NCBI RefSeq assembly: GCF_031143425.1
Contig: NC_090440.1
Span: forward strand, 338,771,844-338,835,843
DNA: 64,000 bases
Direction of reading: 5' to 3'
From: Pleurodeles waltl
Taxonomy: Eukaryota > Chordata > Amphibia > Caudata > Salamandridae
Positions 1-12,064 of the stretch are shown here, piece after piece. Positions within the stretch are counted from its first letter, which is position 1, and the number at the start of each line of letters is the position of its first letter. Made by a program: the position numbers and the translations under genes. The notes below the pieces were generated by a model. That model saw nothing but the letters and a program-made list of their open reading frames with translations, searched no databases and had not been told where the DNA came from.

Positions 1-1834
1 TATCTGAATAAAATAAGGGTAAAACAGCAAAGGTCCAATAAGCACAAGTTGAAATTTCACTTTTAAAATGTTTAAAAGAGTCTCAATCCTTATAAATAAA
101 CATTTGTCTCTTTGTTACACACAGTACCTGGTATGCGTCAAAAATAACAACGAATGGAGACCGCAGAGGAGGAGATGCATGGGAAAAGATTTTGTGACGC
201 GGCACAGATGATGCGTTGTTTCTTTCCACTCTTCAAGGGGTTTGCATCACTTTTCGGTGCACAGTCTTGGTTCCTCACTGGGATACAGTGATATTTTGAC
301 ACCCAGGGACTATGCGTTGAAAAGCCTTGACATGCTGGAAGAAGGAACAAGTGATGCATCAATCCGTCAAAGTTTCCGCCACAAGGTAGGTGCTGCGTCG
401 AATTTCCAGTCAGGAAGTCAGGGCTGCGTCATTCCGGTTTGCGGTGCAATGATTTCTCGGCCGCAATGTAGGCTTTGCGGCGCTTTCTGCTGGCATTGCG
501 TTGATTTTCAATGCACAAGGAATTTCTTGAAGAGGTAAAGTGTTTGTTGGCCCTGAGACTTCAGAAACAGGAGGCAAGCTCAATCTAATCAATTGGAGAG
601 CACTTTTGGGGGAGGCAGAGTCCTTACAGAGAAGTCAGAGGCCAGGAGGGAAGCATGGCAACAGCAGGGCAGCAGTCCTTCCCAGCAAAGCAGTCCAGAT
701 GAGTGCTTTGGGCAGCCAGGCAGCTCCTCTGTGCAGGTGTAGGTCCAGAAGTGTCTGGGTTGTTGAGGTCAGAGACCCCATTTATATACCCAGAAATGTC
801 TTTGAACTGGGGGAGACTTCAAAGAGTGGTTTTGAAGTGCACAAGTTCCCCTTTCTGCCCAGTCCTGTCTGCCAGGCTCCCAGTGGGGGGTTATCAGTCC
901 ATTGTGTGAGGGCAGGCCACTGGCCTTTCAAATATAAGTCTCAGGCCCGCCACCCTTCCAGTCGAATAAGACCCATTCAGTATGCAGATGAATATAGATG
1001 TGACAGAGTGTCCTGTGTTTGTGTTTGTCTGGGTGAAATGCACAAGGGAGCTGTCAACCAGCACAGACTAGATGTTGATTGGAGACAGGCTGAAAGGCAC
1101 AGATGTTTTTAAGTGCAGAGAAATGCTCACTTTCTGAAAGTGACATTTCTAAAGTAGTAATATTAATTCCAACCTCACCAATAAGCAGGTTTTTCTATTA
1201 CCGTTCTGGCCATACTAAATATGACTTGGGTAACCCTTTCAGATCAGAATCTACCACTCAAAAAGTATACGAAGGCAGTCCTAATGCTACTTTATGAAAG
1301 GAGCAGGCACAGTAGTGGAAAACGAATTTAGGAGGTTTTCACTACCAAGACATGTAAAACACATATGTACATGTCCTTTCTTTTATCTAAATAGCACCCA
1401 GCCCTATGGGTTACCTGGGGCCTACGTTAGGGATGACCTATATGTAGATAAAGGGGACTGTAAGGCTTGGCAAGTACTTTTAAATGCCAAGTCGAAGTGG
1501 CAGTGAAACTGAGATGCTGCCCTTACAATGGCAGAGCTGCAACATGGTTAAGGGGCTACTTATGTGGGTGGCACAATCAGTGCCTCAGGTCCACTAGTAG
1601 CATTTAATTTATAGGCCCTAGGGACATGTACTGCACTTTACTAGGGACTTATAAGTAAATCAAATATGCCAATTGGGGAAGAACCAATTTTGCCATGTTT
1701 AAGGGAGAGAACCTATACACTTTAGCACTCGTTAGCAGTGGTAAAGTGTGCAGAGTCCTAAAACCAGCAAAAACAGTGGCGGGAGGCAGGCAACAAATTG
1801 GGTAATGACCACCCTATCGCTGTCAGGTCTAACA
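1..1834 (-). mobile_element. Gypsy-like LTR, reverse orientation, cut by window start
   Basis: The reverse complement begins TGTTAGACCT at 1834 and follows the same order of blocks as the solo LTR at 7797-9879: the paired 'cactttagcac / gttagcagtg' block (about 1720-1745), the 'tttacttataagtc' block, the 'ctacttatgtgggtggcaca' block (about 1555-1575) and the 'gagacttcag..aggaggcaagctc' block (about 556-582). The 3' end of the LTR lies outside the window or is lost. No internal retroviral-like coding region is seen next to it, so it is a solo or broken LTR. The left 540 bases are assigned by continuity only and are less sure than 540-1834. Confidence 0.6.
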
Positions 1835-2037
1835 GTATTCATTTGTTTTTTCAGGTTTAGTCCATTGTCTACAATAAAACTAACCTCTTTGGCAGAAAGG
1901 TTGCCACCAGTCTGGAATATGAGTAAATATAGGGGAGCAAAACTCAGAAGTTACATTTTGGCTCTATTCAGCCTTAGGGGATTCTTGGACACCCTTAGGC
2001 TCCTGAAACCATACAGGTGTGAAAATTGATTGATGCT

Positions 2038-2413
2038 TCTGTCATCAATCAATATGACTATAATTTGAGTGTCATCAACATAACACGTTAGTAGGGACTG
2101 AAGGTCTGCATCAATCTTGTCCGAGGAGTAATTTATAGATTATACAATGCTAGGCTTCAAATTGATCCCTGGGGAACTACATAGGTTAGATCAGATTCAA
2201 TAGTACCAGCATTGTACTATGATCTTTATCCAAGAGCATTCTTAAGTCATTGAGTTCTGTCAGCATCCCAATCTTTGAAAAAAGTGTAGGCCAGAAGCCT
2301 GCTTGAATTTTATCAAGAACATTATTAGCTTCCACAAGTTCTCTATCAACTTCCCTTTCCAGAACGTTCAAAAGGAAGAGGGAGGTTGGAAAAAATGTCC
2401 TATATTTGCTCAA
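2038..2413 (-). pseudogene. LINE reverse transcriptase fragment (L2/CR1-like)
   Basis: Minus-strand translation shows a run like the palm of non-LTR retrotransposon reverse transcriptases: NNVLDKIQAGF, then LDKDHSTMLVLL (2186-2413), then VVPQGS near 2165-2190, then the catalytic box as YVDDTQI near 2055-2085. The DDTQ form is typical of the L2/CR1/Jockey side of the LINEs rather than L1. Stops and at least one frame change break it, and the fingers and thumb are missing. It is a dead fragment. Confidence 0.6.
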
Positions 2414-2588
2414 TGCTGAAGATCAGCAGAGGGTCTTTCTTAAAGAATTGGACATTTTGCTACACTTGCTGTCTTGAGGGAAACAATAGGCAGCATTATA
2501 AGCATAATACATTTGTCATAAGCTTAAGCCTCCCTGGCCATCCCTAATGTGGGGTATAGATTAAGGTTACAACTGCTATACTAGCAAT

Positions 2589-2813
2589 GTGCGACTTTGG
2601 GGGATGGCATTCCCCTCCAGTGAACTGGCTGACTGCTTTCCATTTTATCCACTGTTGGTTGAAACACCTGAACACGCCCTGTTGTTTTGCCCGGTCAATC
2701 AGTGGGCCAGAAACAGAGTGCATTTTCCTGTCTGCTGCAGTTTGGGGGTTAGGAATTTTAGGGCAGCTTTTAGGATACTGCAGATGGGAAACATCTGGAA
2801 GAACGACGCATGA
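2589..2813 (+). pseudogene. LINE ORF2 C-terminal fragment
   Basis: A 74-codon frame contains ETPEHALLFCP, followed by NQWARNR, which resembles the cysteine/histidine knuckle and following helix at the C-terminus of non-LTR retrotransposon ORF2 proteins. No reverse transcriptase precedes it on this strand, and the neighbouring LINE fragment runs the other way, so it is a separate remnant. Assignment rests on this single motif. Confidence 0.35.
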
Positions 2814-2864
2814 ACCACGACAACATTGTTAACACAAGCGGAACCACACTTGCATTAACAACTA

Positions 2865-2925
2865 CCTTTTTCTCTGCCTTAACCATGCATGTGCTGAACA
2901 TGCATGGTTAAGGCAGAGAAAAAGG
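2865..2925. repeat. Perfect 27-bp inverted repeat, 7-nt loop
   Basis: Arms 2865-2891 and 2899-2925 are exact reverse complements around the loop tgctgaa. The arms contain ccttaaccatgcatg. It stands directly upstream of the G-rich block. Confidence 0.9.
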
Positions 2926-2959
2926 GAGAGTGCATCAGGGAAGGATGCTGTCAGGTAAA

Positions 2960-3570
2960 TGGGGCTGGGGCAGGGTTGGGGGTATCTTTTGGCACTGGGG
3001 AAGGTTGGGTTATTTTTTTTTTACAGGGTTGGGGGTTTGGGGTAATTTTGTTTTTAAGGGGCGGGGGTACTTTGGTTTTGAGGGTTGGGTTGGGGGGTCA
3101 GGGTAATTTTGTTTTTAGCGGGGTGGGGTAGTTTTATTTTTGGAGGTGGGGTCAGGGTAGGTTTTAGAGCTCAGGGTGGGTAGGGCTATTGGGATAGTTG
3201 TTTTTAGGGGTGGGGATTGTTTGTTTTTTAGGGCAGGGATGGGGGTCGGGTAGTTTGTTTTTTAGGGCAGGGTTTGGGGGTGGCATAGTTTTGTATTTAG
3301 GGATGGGGTGCGGGGCTTGGGGTAGTTTTGTTTTTAGGGGTGAGATTGGTGGTAATTTTGTTTTTAGGGGCATGATGGGGCGGGGTAGTTTTGTGAGGGG
3401 TGCGGGTGGGAGAAGTTTTGATTTTAGGGCGGGCGAGAGTGGTTGTTTTCAGGGTGGGGGAGATTCAGGGAAGGTGTTTTGGCTCATGGTGGGTGGGTTT
3501 GTTGGGGTACTTTTGTTTTTAGGGGTGGGTTGGGGGGGTCGGGGTAGTTGTGTTTTTAGGGTGGGGTGGC
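2960..3570 (+). repeat. G-rich degenerate minisatellite
   Basis: About 600 bases of irregular units around 'ggggtagttttgtttttagggg'. G runs of three or more are spaced by T-rich linkers throughout, so the plus strand could form G-quadruplexes. Open frames here (about 180 codons at most) are rich in G, F and V and are products of base composition, not genes. The following 3571-3979 carries several catgcatg-type motifs and no gene. Confidence 0.85.
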
Positions 3571-5095
3571 ATGCGAAAGCCATGCATGCCGTTCCACACA
3601 TGCCTTTCCTCTGCATGCTTTTACAACGAAAAATAGTTGCAAAGGCATTCATGGTAAAAGCATTTGTGAAAACAACACGTTCGTTTTTCAGGCATGCATG
3701 GTTGGTGCATGCGTTGTTCCTTCAAACAACCACTGCAGAGTGAGTGATACCAGGCAGTTTATTGTCTTTGCTGTCTCTCGGTTTCTGCTGCATATGAAAA
3801 GGCTCAGGCAGAAAGTGTTGGCTAGTTGAGGTGCAGGACTCATCACTTTTTTAAATCAAACCTGATTTATTACTTGGTGAATTTTTATGTATATTGCTGC
3901 TAAGTGTGTTTTATTCTTAGGAGTCGTATCATGATAGCTATATTATGTACTTATTGTTTTATGTTGATGTATATTGATCTTAACCTCTTAGCTGCTGGGC
4001 CTCCCACCGACCCCCTTCACCCCCCAGTCCTGAGACCTTTTTTGGCTATTTAGGGTACTTCGCGCTTAGGCCTTCATAACTTTTTGTCCACAGAAGCTAT
4101 CCACACCAAGTTTGTATTCCTTTTTTTCCAACATCCTAGGGATTCTAAAGGTACCCAGAGTTTGGGTTCCCCTAGGAGAGACCAAGAAATTAGCCAAAAT
4201 ACAGCAAAATTTTGTTTTTTAAAAAGAAAATGGGAAAAAAGGGCTGCCAAAGAAAGCTTGTGTTTTTTCCCCTGAAAATGACATCAACAAAGGGTTTGCA
4301 GTGCTAAAATCACCATCTCCCCAGCTTTCAGGGACGGGCAGTCTTGAATGAGAAAACCACATTTTTCAACACAATTTTGGCATTTTACTGGGACATACCC
4401 CATTTTTACTATTTTTTGTGCTTTCAGTCTCCTTCCAGTTAGTGACAGGAATGGGTATGAAACCAATGCTGGATCCCGGAGAGCTACACATTTCTGAAAC
4501 GTAGACAACATTCTGAATTCAGCAAGGGGTCATTTGTGTAGATCCTACAAGGTTTGATTACAGAAAATAACAGCTGAATTAAAACAATATTGAAATTGAG
4601 CTGATAAAAAACAGCAATTTATCTCCCCATTTTACTCTGTAACTTTTTCCTGCAATGTTAGATTTTTGAAAGCAATATACCATTACGTCTTCTGGACTCC
4701 TAAGGTTGCGGGGATATATAGGACTTGTAGGTTCATCAAGATCCCTAGGTACACAGAGCCAATAAATGAGCTGCATCGTGCAATGGGTTTTCATTCTATA
4801 CTGGGTATACAGCAATTCATTTACTGAAATTTAAAGAGTGAAAAATAGGTACCAATAAAGCCTTTGTATTTCCAAAATGGGCATAAGATAAGGTGTTGAG
4901 AAGCAGTGGTTATTTGCACATCTCTGAATTCCAGGGTGCCCATACTAGCATGTGAATTGCAGGGCATTTCTCAAAAAGATCTCTTTTTTTACACACTGTC
5001 TTACATTCGGAAGGAAAAAATGTAGTGAAAGACAAAGGGCAATAACATTTGCTTTGCTATTCTATGTTCCCCTAATTCTCCCGATAAAAATGGGA

Positions 5096-5900
5096 CCTCA
5101 CTTGCGTGGGTAGGCCTAATGCTCGCAACAGGAAAAGCAACATGGACACATAATATTTTTACATTGAAATCTGACGTGTTTTTTGCAAAGTGCCTAGCTG
5201 TACATTTTGGCCTCTAGCTCAGACGTCACCTAGGGAAATCTACCAGACCTGTGCATTTTTTAATACTAGACACCTAGGGCAATCCAAGATGGGGTGACTT
5301 GTGGGGCTCTCACCAGGTTCTGTTATCCAGAATCCTTTGCAAACCTCAAATGTGGCCAAAAAAACACCTTTTCCTCAAATTCCGGAGAAAGAAAGTTCTG
5401 GAATCTGAGGGGAGCCACAAATTTCCTTCCACCCATCATTCCCCCAAGTCACCCGATAAAAATGGTACCTCACTTGTATGGGTAGGCCTAGCGCCCACAA
5501 CAGGAAATGCCCCAAAACACAACGTGGACACATCACGTTTTCCAAAAGAAAACAGAGCTGTTTTTTGCAAAGTGCCTAGCTGTGGATTTTGGCATCTAGC
5601 TCAGCCGGCACCTAGGGAAACCTACCAAACCTGTGCATTGTTAAAAACTAGACACCTAGGGGAATCCAAGATGGGGTGACTTGTGGGGCTCTCACCAAGT
5701 TCTGTTACCCAGAATGCTTTGCAAACCTCAAAACGTGGCAAACAAAACACTTTTTCTCTCACATTTCGATGATAGAAAGTTCTGGAATCTAAGAGGAGCC
5801 ACAAATTTCCTTCCACCCAGCATTGCCCCAAGTCTCCCGATAGAAATGGTACCTCACTATTGTGGGTAGGCCTAGTGCCCGCAACAGGAATAGATCACAC
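5096..5900 (+). repeat. Tandem array, unit about 372-384 bp
   Basis: The phrase 'cctcactt.tgggtaggcct' recurs at 5096, 5468 and 5852, giving unit lengths of 372 and 384. Each unit holds 'gcaaagtgcctagctgt', 'ctagctcag' and 'gacacctaggg..atccaagatgggg'. The same array recurs at 47649-49050. No coding potential is visible. Confidence 0.85.
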
Positions 5901-6437
5901 AACGGTCCATGTTGGTCCTTACATGAGGCAACTGTTGACCCTTGGGTGATCCATTCCTGATGCAGGCACTGGGTATAGGCAGTCAAGTGGTTTAGTTTTT
6001 TTTATCAGGACAGGTGAGGAATCACTGGGTGGTAGGAATTTTGTGGATCCCAGCATACTACTGTAGTTTGTGTGACAGAAATGCAAGAAAAAAATAGAGT
6101 TTTTATTCAACATTTCAACTTTGCAGTGTATTCTGGGTAAAAAAAACTTAGGGGAATCCACACAAGTCACACCTCTGTGGACTCCCCCGGATGTCCAGTT
6201 TCCAAAAATGTCTGGGTTTAGTATGTTTCCCAATATGGCTGCTGAACCCAGGTCCAAAACACAGGAGCCTGCTTACAAAACCAGTTTGTTTTGTGATATG
6301 TAATTTTGATGTCTCCACAATACGATTTGGCGGTGGAATTTGGAGCTGAACTAAAAAGAACACTCTCTCTCTGTGCTTGCCGCCGCATTCACCTGCTCTC
6401 TGGGTTGGGCTAACCCGTGATTGTCCCGTTGCACAGA

Positions 6438-6671
6438 CTATGCTTGCGAATGGACAACACGACTGTCCTCATCACCTTCCTCATAATTACTGGAAGAGGA
6501 GTTATCGAATGGGACTCCTCCGACTGAAAAATCACTCCGAGATCCTGCGCCATTGTCATATCCCTCAGATGCTGTCTCAGTATCTGCTGTCTCAGTCTCT
6601 GATCCTATATCAGAGCTGTCCTCTATAACCCTAGTGAGGGTGTGAGCAGCAGTCATCCAACGAGATGCCAA
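6438..6671 (-). pseudogene. Possible piggyBac transposase N-terminal remnant
   Basis: A 77-codon frame beginning MASRWMTAAHTLTRVIEDSS is followed by many S, E, D and G residues (SETETADTETASEGYDN). Basic starts followed by an acidic, serine-rich stretch are common in PGBD4-like piggyBac transposases. The DDD catalytic core is missing downstream, where the tandem array begins. The call depends on general likeness and on the TTAA boundaries of the host element. Confidence 0.3.
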
Positions 6672-7273
6672 CTCTGCTACTGGCTAAACTGTTGCTCTAA
6701 AACACTAGCCTACGTAGACAGTCACAAAATTGCTGGTGTGTGTGTGATACTTGCAACAGTAAAGGTCACCTTACCTGCGCTTCTTCCCTCAATCAGCACG
6801 TTCTTTCAAGACACTCAAAAAACACCTTGTCACATACCAATCTTCACAATCTTTAGCACCTCTAGCGCCCAGTCCAACAATTATTATTGGTGCCCAAACT
6901 CCCATGTCCTTCTCTTCGGATTCCCTCACTACCACCCAGCAAAAGTGCCCTTCATCTCTCCATAGCTGCTCCGCCGCACATACATTTAATTTGTATTATA
7001 GCACAGGTAATGGCTGACTTTACTAATGTAATCAGCTATTTACATAAAATACAGATTTGCTCTTTGCAGTAGGCATATAAAACTTCTGCGCTTCTTTATG
7101 GCACCAAACCTGCCACTAGACAAAAGTCTGATCCTTTTGTAGCAGAAATATAATCACAAGACTTGCTTGACCTTTCTATTGCTGCCTAAAAGCGACAGTT
7201 GAAACACGTCAGTTGAAGAATGTGCATTGTTTTAAGACGCAAGTTGCAACTGCAACTGCAAGACAACTGGTGG

Positions 7274-7276
<3 letters not shown>

Positions 7277-7321
<45 letters not shown>

Positions 7322-7412
7322 TTTTATATGTGGGTCTGGTTTTCCTGGAGGCCGATAGCAGCACCCAGGGAAACCACACATGCATTGACAAAAGTGATCT
7401 ATATATATTATA

Positions 7413-7478
<66 letters not shown>
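7277..7478. repeat. Two (AT)n microsatellites flanking an imperfect hairpin
   Basis: Pure AT runs lie at 7277-7318 and 7415-7478. The 96 bases between form an imperfect inverted repeat (cactttt...tgtggg...cctgg against ccaggg..ccaca..aaaagtg). Frames of alternating I and Y over this region are artefacts. Confidence 0.95.
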
Positions 7479-7480
<2 letters not shown>

Positions 7481-7796
7481 TGCGGCCGCTTCCTGCTCCG
7501 ATGGGGAAAACAAAACAGTGACGTCAGAACAAAGGGGCGGGGGTTGACATGATGGAAGATCTTCCGTGTCTCCCGGGGTTTAAAAAAAATAAAAAAGCCG
7601 CACCTGACGATTTTTTAACCCCCCCTCCCTGCTGTCAGCCACTGGTCGTGCCTCGCACCAGGGAGGTAGAGTGGGCGTTGACCAGTGGCCAACGCATGCA
7701 CAAAACAGGTTAATATGCTGTTTTGTCGCTATACAGCTGAAATAAAGGTTGACATAACTATTATGAATAACATTTATTTCAAGCGTTAAAAGGTCC

Positions 7797-9879
7797 TGTT
7801 GGACGTTTTTGCTTATGCAGGGTCATCCACAATCTTTTTGCCTCCTGCCTCCTATTTTTTCTGACCTGTTGCTGTTGGCTTTTGAACTCTGAGCACTTTA
7901 CCACTGCTAACCAGTGCTAAAGTGCATATGCTCTCTGTGTAAAATGTATGTAATTGGTTTATCCATGATTGGCATATTTGATTTACTAGTAAGTCCCCAG
8001 TAAAGTGCACTAGAGGTGCCACGGCCTGTAAATCAAATGCTACTAGTGGGCCTACAGCACTGGTTGTGCAACCTACATACATAGCTCTGTAATCATGTCT
8101 CAGACCTGCCATTGCAGTGTCTGTGTGTGCAGTTTTAACTGTAAATTTGACTTGTCAAGTGTACCCACTTGCCAGGCCTAAACCTTCCCTTTTCTTACAT
8201 GTAAGGCACCCCTAAGGTAGGCCCTAGGTAGCCCCAAGGGCAGGGTGCAGTGTATGGTTAAGGTAGGACATATAGTAATGTGTTTTATATGTCCTGACAG
8301 TGAAATATTGCTAAATTTGTTTTTCACTGTTGCAAGGCCTGTCTCTCTCATAGGTTAACATGGGGGGTACCGTTAAATCTGATTAAAGTGTAGATTCCCT
8401 TTGGGAGCGGATGGACATGTGGAGTTTGGGGTCTCTGAGCTCACAATTTAAAAATACATCTTTTAGTAAAGTTGATTTTAAGATTGTGCGTTTGAAAGTG
8501 AGCATTTTCTTGCTTATACCATTTCTGTGACTGTCTGTTTGTGGATCCCTGTCTGGTTCACCTCACACTAGACAGTGACACGAAAGGAGCTGGGGTGTAG
8601 TCTGCATTTCCTGTTGAGCCATCTGTGCAAGTGGGAGGGGAGGAGTGGTCACTTACACCTGAAAGGCTGTGCCTGTCCTCACACAATGCCGTCTCCGACC
8701 CCCGGTGAGTAACTGAGGCCTGGCCTGGGAAGGGCAGGATTTCACATTCAAAAGAGACTTTACTTTGAAGTAGGCCTACTTCAAAGGAGAAATTGGGTAT
8801 AAGAAGTGTACCCAAAACCACAGACTTTAGATCACTTCTGGACAACAAGAGGAACCTCTGCCTGGAGAAGAGCTGAAGAGCTGAGGAGAAGTGCTGCCCT
8901 GCCTGTGACTGTGCTTTGTGGTGCTATCCTGCCGTTGCTGCTTCTGCCAGAGTAAGAGGGCAAAGGCTGGACTTTGTGTGCCTTCCATCTTGTGAAGAAA
9001 TCTCCAAGGGCTTGACTTAGAGCTTGCCTCCTGTTGTTTGAAGTCTCAGGGACAGCAAAGACTTCTCTCTGCCGCCAGCACCTGGAGTCTCTGGAGAGAC
9101 TCCTGATCTGACAAGTGGTGCCCTATCCAGTCCCTGGGCTCTTGAAATGAAAGCTGGTGGAAATCCAATAAAATCGACTTCGGACGACTTCAGACCGATG
9201 CCGCTGCTGAATCCGGTGACGCCGCCTGGACCCGACGACGTGACCTTCGCTGGAACGCGACGATCTTCGCAGGCCCGACGCCGCTGCAGCCCCGCTGAAG
9301 TGTGCGACTCTGTGGAAGTTGCTGCACCACGTTGTGACCGAAGCCGCTCGAAGTGCACGGATTCAACGTTTCGCACAGATGCCGCGATCCCCAACTTCGT
9401 GCATCGACTTATTTTCACTCTTCCCCAAAGGTACTGTACTTGGGGGTCTACGCGACTCTGTGTCCGGCGCCGCTGGTGTCAGCCTGTTTGGAACGACTCC
9501 GTCGCGACACTGTGTTAGCACCTCATCGAAGCATTTTGTGTTTCTAAGCGCTATTTTTGAGTTTAATATTTAAAAATTCATAATTTGACTTGGTTATGTT
9601 GGATGTTTGTCGTTTTGGTCTTGTTTTGTTCAGATAAATATTTCCTATTTTTCTAAACTTGTGTTGTGTTATTTTGTAGTGTTTTCATTACGTTACTGTG
9701 TGTGTTGGTACAAATACTTTACACCTAGCACTCTGAAGTTAAGCCTGCTGCTCTGCCAAGCTACCAAGTGGGTAAGCAGGGATTAGCTGAGGGTGATTCT
9801 CTTTTACCCTGACTAGAGTGAGGGTCCTTGCTTGAACAGGGGGTAACCTGACTGTCAACCAAAGACTCCATTTCTAACA
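7797..9879 (+). mobile_element. Solo LTR, complete, with target duplication
   Basis: The 2083-bp copy begins TGTTGGACG and ends CATTTCTAACA, giving TGTT...AACA ends. It is flanked by the 5-bp direct repeat GGTCC (7792-7796 and 9880-9884). It has no primer binding site, gag or pol, so recombination between two LTRs has removed the interior. The same family occurs at 1-1834, 38521-43052, 39821-41791 and around 53.3-63.1 kb. The 5-bp duplication fits a gypsy or retrovirus-like integrase. The GC-rich part near 9150-9520 gives open frames that have no family resemblance and are likely LTR sequence, not genes. Confidence 0.9.
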
Positions 9880-9884
9880 GGTCC

Positions 9885-12064
9885 ATATTGGAAAGTGTGG
9901 ATAATATCAGTTCTTAAAAGAACCTCAAGATCTGCTGTAGGCTCAAAAGTAGGGGGTAAATTCAATTAACACAGAATCAGAATATTTATTTTTGCCTAAT
10001 GAATAACACATTAGATGGCTGATTAGTATGTCTACATACCCTCACCCCACAATATTAGAAATCTGTAAAACATCTTCAATTCAGAAAATTAAATCAGGTG
10101 GAATCATTTTTCTAAAGATTTGTACTTGTAGTTGAAATGTAGTAACTGGAAATCAGCACATAAGAAAAGAAGGTGTAAGTGTCCTGAAAAAAATACAAAT
10201 TCAATTTCTAACACATTTTGCCTTTGTATAATCAGAATAAAGATAACTGACACTGCAGAACTTATTTAGGGAAACTGATGTCAACTTCTATTAGCAAAAT
10301 ATTTTCCCTTTCACCTAAGTCAAATAGATTTCTATTTATTATTCCTATGTTGATAATAGTAAGGTGGTGTGCATAATAGATGAAACTGTTGAACATTCTA
10401 AGTAAGTGAGGTATAATACACCATATTTTATTGACTTTAGTATTTTTTAACATGAGTTGTAAATTGGAATGCTTATAAGTAGGTAATGAACTAAGCTGTA
10501 CATTTTAGCTCCACTTCAGGGATCTGCATGTTGACTACATGTCACACATTCAAATACTAACTGATGAAAACACGGTAGGCACAGGGATAGCTGCCATGCG
10601 GGTGGAGAACTCTAGTTATGGTGAGCTGGCATTCAATATGCCAAAGTCTGGTTCCACTCCAAACCCTCAATTTGAAATACACACAATAATTGCATTGCAA
10701 TCACTTCAAACCATCGTGATTCACAAGTAAAAAGAACTCCTCCAACTTGAAAATCGCAATTGTATGCATAAATGTTTTGCAACCATTTTTACATTTGCAA
10801 AACAGGGAATGGGCAGAGCCTGAGGAATGCAGGCATTAACTATTCACAGTTTTTTAAGCTGTCAGACCATGGGATTAATACTTTTCTTTTTCAGACGGCA
10901 GATTCAGAGAATGTAGACAGTCCTATGGGCTATTACAAGCAATGCCCTATGTCCTGCTAATGTAGTACTGAATGGCCTTTCCGATTCCAGGTCACCAAAG
11001 GTCCCGAGTGATAAGTTTGGTGATCTTTTCTGACCAGGGTGCCCTGCTGCCAGAGGAGCATAATACCATCTCAGATTCTTAGATGTACCGTCTTACGTGG
11101 AAGGGACAGTGCGCCATCTCATAGGAACAAATCTTTATTAATTGTTCATCATACAGGCTCTTTTTTTAATCCATTGAAGTGTGAAAATGTCCTTCTGTGT
11201 CAGTCTGAAAAATCATAAAAGTCAGTGGTAGGTGAGGCAGAAAGTGCTGGAATATATCAGACGTCTTCTCTGGTCTCAGATTCTGTGTTCTTTTAATGGG
11301 ACATGTCATCAGCTTTTCATGCCACTTCCAGGTCAACACATGAGGACATAATCCAAAAGAGAGAAGAAGAAAGTCCATCTGGCCTGGCAAGAATTCCGAC
11401 ATTTCTTAGTAGTTCTTATGATACTTCCTGAAAGAAATGTCATTCAGAGTTCATTCCAGGCCACGTTTCCAATAAGGAAAAGGCCCTCTGAGCACTAAGA
11501 ACCTGCTACAATAAATAGCGTAATTAATTCTGTGTCTGTTAATGTTTGTGAGTAGATGACTACTGGAATGAGCTCACCAGTTTCCGAATCCCTTTGTTAT
11601 AGTATAGCTTGGCTGGCAAAAGAGGAGGCATCACTCTCCAATAGAAATGGCAGTCAGTTCCTGACATGTCTGAAAGCTGAGGCAGAGTAAAAGTTTTCTT
11701 GAGTAGTAACTTAAAGGCCCCACTTTAATTTCAGACGCCTCTGGATTCAGTAAACTATTGGCTGAATAATGTTTGAAAAGTTCAGTATGGGATCTCAGTC
11801 GTGTGCCACAGGTGTTCAAGACCTTTCCTTACCTGCTGTCTCAAATGGTTGGTGATACAATGGAGTGGGGAGCTGGAATTGCTGTCATTCTGGTGGTTGT
11901 TTTCTCCCTCTATTTCTTTTTATCTTGGTGGCAGACATTTTGATTTGGAACAATGTCAGTGTTCTACTATGGCTCGTACAGTGTTCTATGGTTAAGTACT
12001 TTTTGTTACTCTTTCACTTTCTGGGCATATTAAGTAGAATGAGCATTAAAGGGCAACACACTTA
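9885..12064. other. No recognised feature
   Basis: AT-rich DNA. No frame above about 80 codons has any family resemblance, and no repeat or RNA gene is recognised. Confidence 0.6.

Larger units (their letters stand above)
3980..7713 (-). mobile_element. PiggyBac-like non-autonomous element (hypothesis)
   Basis: The left boundary reads TTAA (3980-3983) then cctcttagctgctggg. The right boundary, reverse complemented, reads TTAA (7710-7713) then cctgttttgtgc. Both ends therefore share TTAACCT..TT...TGC, as expected of piggyBac elements, which duplicate TTAA. A related left end, TTAAcccttttgctgct, starts the second copy at 46631. Inside are a tandem array (5096-5900) and a short frame (6438-6671) resembling an acidic piggyBac transposase N-terminus. 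The catalytic domain is absent. The two ends might instead be coincidental. Confidence 0.4.

Noticed and set aside
2870..2920. The 27-bp palindrome as a bacterial-type terminator
   Set aside because: The context is eukaryotic, no gene precedes it and no T run follows the stem.
3164..3743. Glycine- or proline-rich frames on both strands
   Set aside because: Caused by the G-rich minisatellite; no start context or family likeness.
7213..7552. Overlapping frames rich in I and Y
   Set aside because: Produced by (AT)n microsatellites.
9017..9573. Overlapping frames of 60-130 codons on both strands
   Set aside because: They lie inside the solo LTR in its GC-rich part and match no gag, pol or host family.
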